Origin: an uncultured Marvinbryantia sp.
Lineage (GTDB): Bacteria; Bacillota; Clostridia; Lachnospirales; Lachnospiraceae
DNA: 11,057 nucleotides
Direction: 5' to 3'
NCBI GenBank assembly: GCA_947624335.1
Contig: CANQJX010000041.1
Location: forward strand, 1 to 11,057
In this document: in pieces, positions 6,394-11,057 of the stretch
Layout: the number at the start of each line of letters is the position of its first letter
Numbering within the stretch: position 1 is the stretch's first letter
Notes under the pieces: model-generated
Seen by the model: only the letters and a program-made list of their open reading frames with translations
What the model was told of the DNA's origin: nothing
Databases searched by the model: none
Program-made: the position numbers and the translations under genes

Positions 6394-7323
6394 ATGAAAT
6401 GGCCATATAAAGAAAACGCCGGAACGCGCACGCCGGAGGAAACGGCGGCTTATCAGGTAGCGACGGTTACGATTGCCGTAAACGTAGTATTGTCCCTGAT
6501 GAAGCTGATCGCGGGCGTCGCGGCGTCTTCCGGGGCGATGATATCTGACGCGGTTCATTCCGCGTCAGATGTATTCAGCACGTTTATTGTAATGATCGGA
6601 GTGAAAATCTCCGGCAAAAAATCAGATGCGGACCATCAGTACGGCCACGAGCGGCTGGAATGTATCGCGTCGATCATTCTGGCCGTTCTTTTGCTGCTGA
6701 CCGGCTTGAAAATCGGCATGGGCGGCGTGGAAAAAATTACCGGCGGGAACTACGGCAGCCTTGCGGTTCCCGGAACTTTGGCGCTCGCCGCCGCCGCGGT
6801 TTCCGTGGTGGTAAAAGAATGGATGTTCCGCTATACCAGAAGGACGGCGCGCAGCATTCATTCCGGCGCTCTGATGGCGGACGCGTGGCACCACCGCTCG
6901 GACGCGCTTTCTTCTGTCGGCGCGTTTATCGGCATTTTGGGCGCGCGCATGGGCTATCCGGTCCTTGATCCCGCGGCGAGCGTGGTGATCTGCCTTTTTA
7001 TCGCCAAAGCGGCTTATGATATTTTCAGGGACGCCGTCGATAAACTGGTGGACAAATCCTGCGACGCGCAGACGGAGCGGGAGATGGAAGAAAAAATTTT
7101 GCGCCTGGAAGGCGTACTGGGAGTAGACCGCCTGCAGACGCGCCTGTTTGGGGCGAAGATGTATGTGGACATCGAGATTGCCGCCGACGGCAGCAGGACG
7201 TTATACGAAACGCATCAGACGGCGGAACAGGTACACGACATGATCGAGCGGGAGTACCCGCTGGTGAAGCACTGCATGGTACATGTCAATCCCTACAAAA
7301 AGACGGAGCAGGATTCCGAATAA
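6394..7323 (+). CDS. Cation diffusion facilitator family transporter
   Basis: 309-residue proton-coupled exporter of divalent metals (Zn, Fe, Co, Mn or Cd class). Membrane helices run from about 21 to 215, followed by a cytoplasmic alpha/beta domain (220-300) ending in HCMVHVNP. The intramembrane site is H55-x3-D59 in helix 2 (SDAVHSASD) and H166-x3-D170 in helix 5 (MADAWHHRSD). His/Asp pairs in both helices resemble zinc transporters more than the Asp-Asp pair of FieF, but the metal is an inference. The loop motif DHQYGHERLE (80-89) is family-typical. The ATG directly follows the telA TAA with no gap and no nearby Shine-Dalgarno, so translation probably depends on ribosomes finishing telA. 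Its place in the operon points to metal or envelope stress export. A strong terminator follows. Confidence 0.93.
   Translation: MKWPYKENAGTRTPEETAAYQVATVTIAVNVVLSLMKLIAGVAASSGAMISDAVHSASDVFSTFIVMIGVKISGKKSDADHQYGHERLECIASIILAVLLLLTGLKIGMGGVEKITGGNYGSLAVPGTLALAAAAVSVVVKEWMFRYTRRTARSIHSGALMADAWHHRSDALSSVGAFIGILGARMGYPVLDPAASVVICLFIAKAAYDIFRDAVDKLVDKSCDAQTEREMEEKILRLEGVLGVDRLQTRLFGAKMYVDIEIAADGSRTLYETHQTAEQVHDMIEREYPLVKHCMVHVNPYKKTEQDSE
6543..6570. repeat. Perfect 11-bp inverted repeat inside the CDF gene
   Basis: Arms ATCTGACGCGG (6543-6553) and CCGCGTCAGAT (6560-6570) around TTCATT. It lies exactly over the codons for the helix-2 metal site. The protein stretch SDAVHSASD is itself near-symmetric, so part of the symmetry may come from coding, but 11 of 11 pairs is more than coding requires. 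Confidence 0.8.
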
Positions 7324-7329
7324 AAAAGA

Positions 7330-7367
7330 AAAAGCACATCTGCGCATTGTTTCGCAGATGTGCTTTT
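7330..7367. terminator. Bidirectional intrinsic terminator between the CDF and rubrerythrin genes
   Basis: Perfect 15-bp stem: AAAAGCACATCTGCG (7330-7344) with CGCAGATGTGCTTTT (7353-7367), 8-nt loop, and A/T tails serving both strands. Confidence 0.92.
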
Positions 7368-7381
7368 GACTGTGAAGCCGA

Positions 7382-7924
7382 TTAACCGAAATATCTCTTT
7401 AAAAGACCGGCGAACGCTTTGCCGTGACGGGCCTCGTCGCGAGCCATTTCATGGACGGTGTCATGGATTGCGTCCAGATTAGCCGCTTTCGCGCGCTTTG
7501 CAAGATCAAACTTTCCTGCGGTAGCGCCGTTTTCCGCTTCAACTCTCATTTCCAGATTTTTCTTTGTGCTGTCCGTTACCACTTCGCCGAGCAGTTCTGC
7601 AAATTTTGCGGCATGCTCCGCTTCTTCATAAGCAGCTTTTTCCCAATACAGGCCGATTTCCGGATAGCCTTCTCTGTGCGCAACTCTTGCCATAGCCAGA
7701 TACATGCCTACCTCCGAGCATTCGCCCGCGAAGTTTGCTCTCAAATCCGCAAGAATGTCTTCCGATACGCCCTGCGCAACGCCTACCACATGCTCTGCCG
7801 CCCAGGTCATTTCTCCCTTCTGTTCGGTAAATTTCTCCGCCGGAGCTTTGCATACCGGGCACTGCGCCGGAGCAGAGTCCCCTTCATGCACATAACCGCA
7901 TACATTACATACAAATTTTGCCAT
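7382..7924 (-). CDS. Reverse rubrerythrin (rubredoxin domain first, then diiron four-helix bundle)
   Basis: 180-residue cytoplasmic peroxide reductase of anaerobes; it passes electrons from a reductase through the rubredoxin iron to a diiron centre that reduces hydrogen peroxide to water. The rubredoxin site is at the N-terminus: C6-x2-C9 (CNVCGY) and C22-x2-C25 (CPVCKAP). The ferritin-like domain follows, with likely iron ligands in NFAGECSEVGMY (E68/E71), YEEAEHAAKF (E100-H104), RVEAENG (E129/E131) and MARDEARHGKAF (E164, H167). The swapped domain order matches the clostridial RevRbr/Hsp21 type rather than classical rubrerythrin. The start has GGAGAGG upstream, and the gene has a perfect consensus promoter, so high constitutive or derepressed expression is likely. 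It is monocistronic between a bidirectional terminator and the divergent yitT gene. Confidence 0.95.
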   Translation of the reverse strand: MAKFVCNVCGYVHEGDSAPAQCPVCKAPAEKFTEQKGEMTWAAEHVVGVAQGVSEDILADLRANFAGECSEVGMYLAMARVAHREGYPEIGLYWEKAAYEEAEHAAKFAELLGEVVTDSTKKNLEMRVEAENGATAGKFDLAKRAKAANLDAIHDTVHEMARDEARHGKAFAGLLKRYFG

Positions 7925-7953
7925 GATTTCCTCTCCTTTACTTTGCTAAAATT

Positions 7954-7967
7954 CAATCTTTCGATTG
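7954..7967 (-). promoter_or_regulatory. 5'-terminal mRNA stem-loop of rubrerythrin
   Basis: On the minus strand CAATC-GAAA-GATTG forms a 5-bp stem capped by a GNRA tetraloop. The promoter predicts transcription start at about 7969-7970, placing the hairpin 2-3 nt from the mRNA 5' end, where such structures protect transcripts from decay. Confidence 0.5.
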
Positions 7968-7975
7968 CTCATTTT

Positions 7976-8004
7976 ATTATAAAAAAAGTAGGTATATTTG
8001 TCAA
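7976..8004 (-). promoter_or_regulatory. Perfect consensus sigma-A promoter of rubrerythrin
   Basis: Minus strand: -35 TTGACA (8004-7999), spacer exactly 17 nt, -10 TATAAT (7981-7976), with an A/T-rich spacer. Every core base matches consensus. Confidence 0.85.
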
Positions 8005-8024
8005 TTGCAATCCGTGCCGGGAAT

Positions 8025-8046
8025 CAGAAAAAATGGGAGTTTTCTG
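8025..8046. promoter_or_regulatory. Inverted repeat upstream of yitT, possible operator
   Basis: CAGAAAA (8025-8031) and TTTTCTG (8040-8046), 7-bp perfect arms with an 8-nt spacer, in the rubrerythrin/yitT gap. No convincing yitT promoter can be picked out of the AT-rich stretch 8059-8100, so the role is open. Confidence 0.3.
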
Positions 8047-8116
8047 TCCCGAAATCCGTATAAAAATTTTACAAATATCAAATTTTATCAATAGGAATCA
8101 TAACGGAGGAAAAACA

Positions 8117-8986
8117 GTGAAAAGGCTTTTGCAATACAACACATGGATGCGTCGGGTGATCTGCGAGACGGCGGGCAGCGCCTGCATTGCGGCGGGGCTT
8201 TACAATTTTGCCGTGCAAGCGCAGTTTCCCATGAGCGGGTTTTCCGGTATTTCTATTCTTTTGTACCGCCTGTTCGGGTTCCCCATCGGCCTGTGTACCG
8301 TCGTATTGAATATACCGGTAGGCGTCGCGTGCTACCGCTTGTTAGGCCGGAGTTTTTTTATCAGCTCTATCCGCTGTATGGCGATTTCTTCGTTTCTGAT
8401 TGACGCGGCGGCGCCCCGGTTTCCGGTCTATTCGGGCAGCAGGCTTCTGGCCGCCTTATGCGCCGGCGTTTTTATGGGAATCGGGTACGCGCTCATTTAT
8501 ATGCAGGGTTCTTCCACCGGGGGCATGGATTTTATCGTAATGGCGATTAAAAAGAAGAAACAGCACCTGCCCGTCGGCAGAATCATCTTTTTGGCGGACA
8601 TGGGCGTGATTGCCGCCGGAGGAATTTTGCTGAACGATATGGACGGCATTATCTACGGGCTGATGATATCCTTTATCCTGTCCGTTGTGGTTGATAAGAT
8701 GATGTACGGCGCAAATGCGGGAAAGATGGCGCTGATTATTACAGACCGCGCCAACGAACTGGCAAAAGTGATCGACCGCGCCTGCGGCCGGGGCACAACA
8801 ATATGGGAAGGGAACGGAGGATACCGGGGAGAACGCAGGCAGATTGTATTATGCGCGTGCAGCAGCAAAGAAATGTATCTCGTCTGCAAACAGGTAAAAG
8901 AAGCGGATCCCGGCGCGTTTGTGATTATTATGGAGTCCAGCGAAGTACACGGAGAAGGGTTTCGGAATGTGCGGATCGGAGCGTAA
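8117..8986 (+). CDS. YitT family membrane protein (DUF161 plus C-terminal DUF2179)
   Basis: 289 residues counted from a GTG start with GGAGGA 6-7 nt upstream. The frame is open far upstream through the rubrerythrin gene, but that extension is antisense and lacks a start signal. The N-terminal 195 residues hold five to six membrane helices with the family motif GSSTGGMDFI (131-140) and a basic loop KKKKQH. The C-terminal 200-289 region is the soluble DUF2179 domain (ALIITDRANELAKVIDRA through FVIIMESSEVHGEG). Such proteins are widespread in Firmicutes and often multicopy. Transport has been proposed, but no substrate is established. The end converges with the C39 protein gene at an 11-bp gap. 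Confidence 0.9.
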   Translation: MKRLLQYNTWMRRVICETAGSACIAAGLYNFAVQAQFPMSGFSGISILLYRLFGFPIGLCTVVLNIPVGVACYRLLGRSFFISSIRCMAISSFLIDAAAPRFPVYSGSRLLAALCAGVFMGIGYALIYMQGSSTGGMDFIVMAIKKKKQHLPVGRIIFLADMGVIAAGGILLNDMDGIIYGLMISFILSVVVDKMMYGANAGKMALIITDRANELAKVIDRACGRGTTIWEGNGGYRGERRQIVLCACSSKEMYLVCKQVKEADPGAFVIIMESSEVHGEGFRNVRIGA

Positions 8987-9021
8987 AACGGCGGCAGCTA
9001 TTGAATCACTACCGCCATTTT
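8985..9021. terminator. Probable bidirectional terminator overlapping two stop codons
   Basis: Imperfect hairpin: AAAA-c-GGCGG-c-AG (8985-8997) pairs with CT-a-CCGCC-a-TTTT (9009-9021), about 11 pairs with two mismatches, and four T on either strand. It starts in the yitT stop codon and includes the last codons of the minus-strand gene. Weaker than the other two terminators in the window. Confidence 0.5.
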
Positions 9022-10125
9022 ACCAAGTTTGTTATAAATTCTTTCAAAGGATTTTGCGTTCCGCCATACAAGACCGCTTAAGGAATCGTTGATTAATACC
9101 TTTTTCGTCTTTGTATTATAACCGCACAGCACCACGCAATGCTCGTAGCGGTAAAAATTCCAGGTTTTCCCAAGCGTCCGGTAAGAGCTGACGGCCACCG
9201 GATCGCGCATATACATGGAGTTCCAGACAATTACGGGCGTCCCGTTGTCGAGAAAACGGTACAGATTTTTCAGGGATATTCCCGAAATATCATAGGCGCG
9301 CAGGGAAGACTTCTTTGCTTTTAAAAATTTATTCGCCGTATCTTTCAAACCGGGCGCGTAGATACCCGCGCCGGAATAGGAAAACGGGCTGCCGGCAAAC
9401 GAAGTGACAAAATTTCCGCCGCCGTTGGTTGGCAGATACTGGGACGCGATCGTCGTTTTGCCGATCTTAAACTTGTAGAATTTTAACACCATCGTCAGCG
9501 CCACCGATTCGCACCCCGTGGGAAGCTCCGGATCTTGCCGGATATTCGTCATGCGGATTTTCCGGTAGGTTTTCTGCTTCTTCGGTTTGGGCATCTGTAC
9601 GGACAAACGCCGTCCGTTGGCGTCCGCGTAATAAGAATCGATCCACTTATTTTTATCCAGATAGCCTTTGGCGTTAAAATGATAATAATATTTCCCAACC
9701 TTTTTCCACTGCCGCCGGATCAGTTCGCCGGCTTTGGTGACGTAATAGCTGTGCTTTTTATCGGAGACCAGGCCCGTTTTGCGGCGCCCGTTCTGATCAA
9801 AGTAATATTTTTTGCCCCGATAGGTGATCAGGCGGTTTTTTACTATCGCGCCGCTTGCGGAGGCAAAATAAGTTTTGCCTTTGTACTTAAAAAGCGTTCT
9901 TTTTACCATGAGGCCGTCCGCGCCAAAGTAATAGGTTTTCTTCCCAACCGTAACCAGCCGGTTTTTAACGATTTTCCCCTTCTTATTATAATAGAAAGAG
10001 CCCTCGCTGTTTGTGACCAGCTTATTTTTCGGCGCGGCCGAAGCCTGCGCCGGACAAGCCAGCAAGAACGCGGTAAACAAAAAGAGCGTCAGAAGATGAA
10101 ACCGAACCCTGTTTTTTCTACGCAT
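8998..10125 (-). CDS. Secreted cell-wall-binding-repeat protein with C39-like cysteine peptidase domain
   Basis: 375 residues. The signal peptide is basic (MRRKNRVRF), then hydrophobic, ending ACPAQASA-A near residue 30. From 40 to about 172 come six to seven repeats of about 20 residues of the type GKKYYFD.NGRRKTGL, the choline/cell-wall-binding repeat class, here rich in Lys and Tyr. A linker (PKPKKQKTYRKI) leads to a papain-like Peptidase_C39_2 domain (190-375): Q197 and C205 in RQDPELPTGCES, H329 in RYEHCVVLCGYN, and D347 in VLINDSLSG as the likely catalytic set. The predicted role is a surface-held peptidase or transpeptidase-like enzyme; the substrate is unknown. It lacks the ABC transporter of bacteriocin-processing C39 proteins. 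The ATG shares one base with the stop of the upstream metalloregulator gene (TAATG), with AGGAGAGG before it, so the two are co-expressed. Confidence 0.9.
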   Translation of the reverse strand: MRRKNRVRFHLLTLFLFTAFLLACPAQASAAPKNKLVTNSEGSFYYNKKGKIVKNRLVTVGKKTYYFGADGLMVKRTLFKYKGKTYFASASGAIVKNRLITYRGKKYYFDQNGRRKTGLVSDKKHSYYVTKAGELIRRQWKKVGKYYYHFNAKGYLDKNKWIDSYYADANGRRLSVQMPKPKKQKTYRKIRMTNIRQDPELPTGCESVALTMVLKFYKFKIGKTTIASQYLPTNGGGNFVTSFAGSPFSYSGAGIYAPGLKDTANKFLKAKKSSLRAYDISGISLKNLYRFLDNGTPVIVWNSMYMRDPVAVSSYRTLGKTWNFYRYEHCVVLCGYNTKTKKVLINDSLSGLVWRNAKSFERIYNKLGKMAVVIQ

Positions 10126-10499
10126 TATGCCTCTCCTTTCCTCAGATGATCCTTAAGCGCCCGGAAGCTCTCGCTGCTGATCACATGCTCGATCCGGCAG
10201 GCGTCCTCCGCCGCGGTATCGGGCGAGACGCCCAAAGAGGTCAGCCATTCGGTAAGCAGCGTATGGCGCTCGTAGATTTTTTCGGCGATTTCGCGCCCGG
10301 AGGGCAGAAGGGAAATAAAGCCGTTTTCATCTACCTGAATATAGCCGTTCTGGCGCAGATTTTTCATGGCGACGCTGACGCTTGGCTTGGAAAAGCCCAG
10401 TTCTGTCACAATATCAATCGAGCGGACATTTCCGATACGGTTATTCAGAACCAAAATGGTTTCCAGATAATTTTCCGCAGATTCTAAAATCTTCATCAT
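10125..10499 (-). CDS. DtxR/IdeR-family metal-dependent transcriptional repressor (short form)
   Basis: 124-residue regulator that binds DNA when loaded with Fe(II) or Mn(II). The winged helix occupies 1-65 with recognition helix FSKPSVSVAMKNLRQNGYI (36-54); the dimerisation and metal domain is 70-124. Likely ligands are N10/E13 in ENYLETI, H79, E98, C101, E104 and H105 in AAEDACRIEHVIS. The Cys at 101 matches DtxR/IdeR (C102 there) rather than MntR, favouring iron. The SH3-like third domain of DtxR is missing, as in MntR-length proteins. Two ATGs (10499, 10496) are possible; the weak GGAA element fits the second slightly better. It is divergent from feoA, whose promoter carries DtxR-type half-sites, so FeoAB control is the obvious job. 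It is translationally coupled to the secreted C39 protein. Confidence 0.93.
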   Translation of the reverse strand: MMKILESAENYLETILVLNNRIGNVRSIDIVTELGFSKPSVSVAMKNLRQNGYIQVDENGFISLLPSGREIAEKIYERHTLLTEWLTSLGVSPDTAAEDACRIEHVISSESFRALKDHLRKGEA

Positions 10500-10545
10500 T
10501 TTTCCGTGTTCCTAAAAAAATAAAACAAAAAGTAACTTCATTTTC

Positions 10546-10574
10546 AGTATAGCCTACCTTTTCCAAAAAGAAAA
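10546..10574 (-). promoter_or_regulatory. Probable promoter of the DtxR-family regulator operon
   Basis: Minus strand: -10 TATACT (10551-10546) with a poor -35 TTTTCT (10574-10569) at 17 nt. TAGGCTA, the centre of the DtxR consensus operator, lies at 10556-10550 and overlaps the -10. Its flanks match that 19-bp consensus only partly (about 12 of 19 by eye), so autoregulation is possible but weakly supported. Confidence 0.45.
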
Positions 10575-10596
10575 GAAAAAATTTGCAAAGTCGTTC

Positions 10597-10625
10597 TTGA
10601 CAAAGCAGTTAGACGGTGCTAACCT
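10597..10625 (+). promoter_or_regulatory. feoA promoter
   Basis: -35 TTGACA (10597-10602), exactly 17 nt, then TGc-TAACCT (10617-10625), an extended -10 with a poor core. A better core, TATATA at 10625, would need a 22-nt spacer. The -10 lies inside the repeated GTTAG/CTAAC array, so repressor binding would block polymerase. Confidence 0.6.
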
Positions 10626-10648
10626 ATATATGGTTAGCAGAGACTAAC
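10608..10648 (+). promoter_or_regulatory. Tandem DtxR-type operator: two GTTAG-N6-CTAAC elements
   Basis: GTTAG 10608-10612 with CTAAC 10619-10623, and GTTAG 10633-10637 with CTAAC 10644-10648. The two units repeat at exactly 25 bp. The inner pair also forms GCTAACC (10618-10624) and GGTTAGC (10632-10638). GGTTAG/CTAACC is the half-site of DtxR/IdeR operators, and the gene for such a regulator lies next door. The spacing differs from the classical one-base-centre palindrome. Confidence 0.75.
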
Positions 10649-10677
10649 AAAAGCAAGAAGGAACGGGAGGGATAACC

Positions 10678-10941
10678 ATGATGCCTCTGACGATGGCAAA
10701 CGCGGGAGAAACGGTGACAATCGGACGGATCAGCGGGAAAGATTCCGTGCGTCAGCATCTTTCGGAGCTTGGATTTGTAGCGGACAGTTCCGTTACGGTG
10801 GTAAACCAAATCGGCGGCAGCCTGATCTTACAGGTGAAGGACGCCAGAGTCGCTTTGGACAAAACGATGGCAAGCCGTATTCTGGTGCAGCCAAATCCGC
10901 GCAGGGAGTCCGCCGGATTTCAGGCGGCAGCCGCGCACTGA
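10678..10941 (+). CDS. feoA: FeoA family protein, first of a tandem pair
   Basis: 87-residue cytoplasmic SH3-like protein that supports the ferrous iron permease FeoB. Family features: MPLTMANAGETVTIGRISGK at the N-terminus, HLSELGFVADSSVTVVNQIG in the middle, and the final strand VALDKTMASRILV. About 14 extra residues (NPRRESAGFQAAAAH) extend past the usual end. The start at 10678 has GGGAGG 7 nt upstream; the next Met codon at 10681 is less well spaced. Expression should rise when iron is low, through the DtxR-type sites in its promoter. A second feoA follows after 51 bp, and feoB is expected beyond the window. Confidence 0.92.
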   Translation: MMPLTMANAGETVTIGRISGKDSVRQHLSELGFVADSSVTVVNQIGGSLILQVKDARVALDKTMASRILVQPNPRRESAGFQAAAAH

Positions 10942-10950
10942 TACAGGGTA

Positions 10951-10966
10951 CATGCGCCTGCGCATG
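10951..10966 (+). other. Small hairpin between the two feoA genes
   Basis: CATGCG-CCTG-CGCATG, a 6-bp perfect stem with a 4-nt loop, and no T-tract, so not a terminator. It may be an mRNA processing or stability element in the intercistronic gap. Confidence 0.4.
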
Positions 10967-10992
10967 ATATAAAAGAAAAGAGGAGGAGCTTT

Positions 10993-11057
10993 ATGAAAAC
11001 GTTAAAAGACGCAAGTGTGGGCTCGACCGTCACGGTAGCCAGACTGCACGGCGACGG
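10993..11057 (+). CDS. feoA: Second FeoA family protein (3' end outside window)
   Basis: Only 21 complete codons are visible, reading MKTLKDASVGSTVTVARLHG and onward, which matches the FeoA N-terminal strand pair (compare AGETVTIGRISG of the first copy). AGGAGGAG lies 4-6 nt before the ATG. Tandem short FeoA genes ahead of feoB are common in Clostridia. The truncation is from the window edge, not a mutation. Confidence 0.8.
   Translation, partial: MKTLKDASVGSTVTVARLHGD

Noticed and set aside
7968..7982. PerR box at the rubrerythrin promoter
   Set aside because: The left half TTATAAT matches, but the right half agrees at only 2 of 7 positions; the match is explained by the -10 box.
7424..8116. 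231-codon upstream extension of the YitT frame
   Set aside because: It runs antisense through rubrerythrin, has no start signal, and the GTG at 8117 with GGAGGA fits the family N-terminus.
9535..10149. 204-codon plus-strand frame opposite the C39 protein gene
   Set aside because: Antisense to a gene with signal peptide, repeats and catalytic motifs; no ribosome-binding site.
10500..10677. Riboswitch in the feoA leader
   Set aside because: The leader from the predicted start is under 50 nt and is occupied by operator repeats and the ribosome-binding site.

Overview
The window looks like chromosome from an anaerobic, low-redox Firmicute, most likely a clostridial lineage close to Lachnospiraceae. 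The evidence is gene content: an [FeFe]-hydrogenase maturase (HydE), a rubredoxin-first (reverse) rubrerythrin, an XpaC/TelA pair, a YitT protein, tandem FeoA genes, and a secreted protein with choline-binding-like wall repeats. Shine-Dalgarno sites are strong (AGGAGG type). Promoters are sigma-A-like and sit in AT-rich gaps between fairly GC-rich genes. I see no rRNA, tRNA, CRISPR array, insertion sequence or phage gene. No gene-free stretch exceeds about 220 bp.

Layout. (1) 1-1059: 3' part of a monosaccharide ABC-transporter permease (MmsB/GguB type), closed by a strong bidirectional terminator. (2) 1143-1601, minus: small membrane protein with a Lys/Glu-rich repeat tail and its own good promoter. 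(3) 1818-2882, plus: hydE, standing alone, with second-cluster cysteines missing. (4) 3047-3721, minus: hemolysin III/TrhA (PAQR-like) membrane protein. (5) 3916-7323, plus: three-gene operon of an XpaC-like protein, TelA and a cation diffusion facilitator, ending in a terminator shared with the next gene. (6) 7382-7924, minus: reverse rubrerythrin with a perfect consensus promoter and a stem-loop at the predicted mRNA 5' end. (7) 8117-8986, plus: YitT-family membrane protein. (8) 8998-10499, minus: operon of a short DtxR-family metalloregulator and a secreted C39-like papain-fold protein, joined by a one-base stop/start overlap. (9) 10678 to the edge, plus: feoA followed by a second feoA that runs off the window.

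How the genes fit together. The right end is a metal-homeostasis locus. A DtxR-type repressor is divergent from the feo ferrous-iron operon, and the feo promoter carries two exact GTTAG-N6-CTAAC elements 25 bp apart, the classic DtxR/IdeR half-site. The unusual part is the secreted, wall-anchored cysteine-peptidase-like protein translated from the regulator's own mRNA. The XpaC-TelA-CDF operon suggests envelope or toxic-ion stress combined with divalent metal export. Rubrerythrin and HydE belong to oxygen defence and hydrogen metabolism of a strict anaerobe. Nothing here is clearly a wholly new system. The best leads are the regulator/C39 pair, the tandem operator and the zero-gap TelA-CDF junction.
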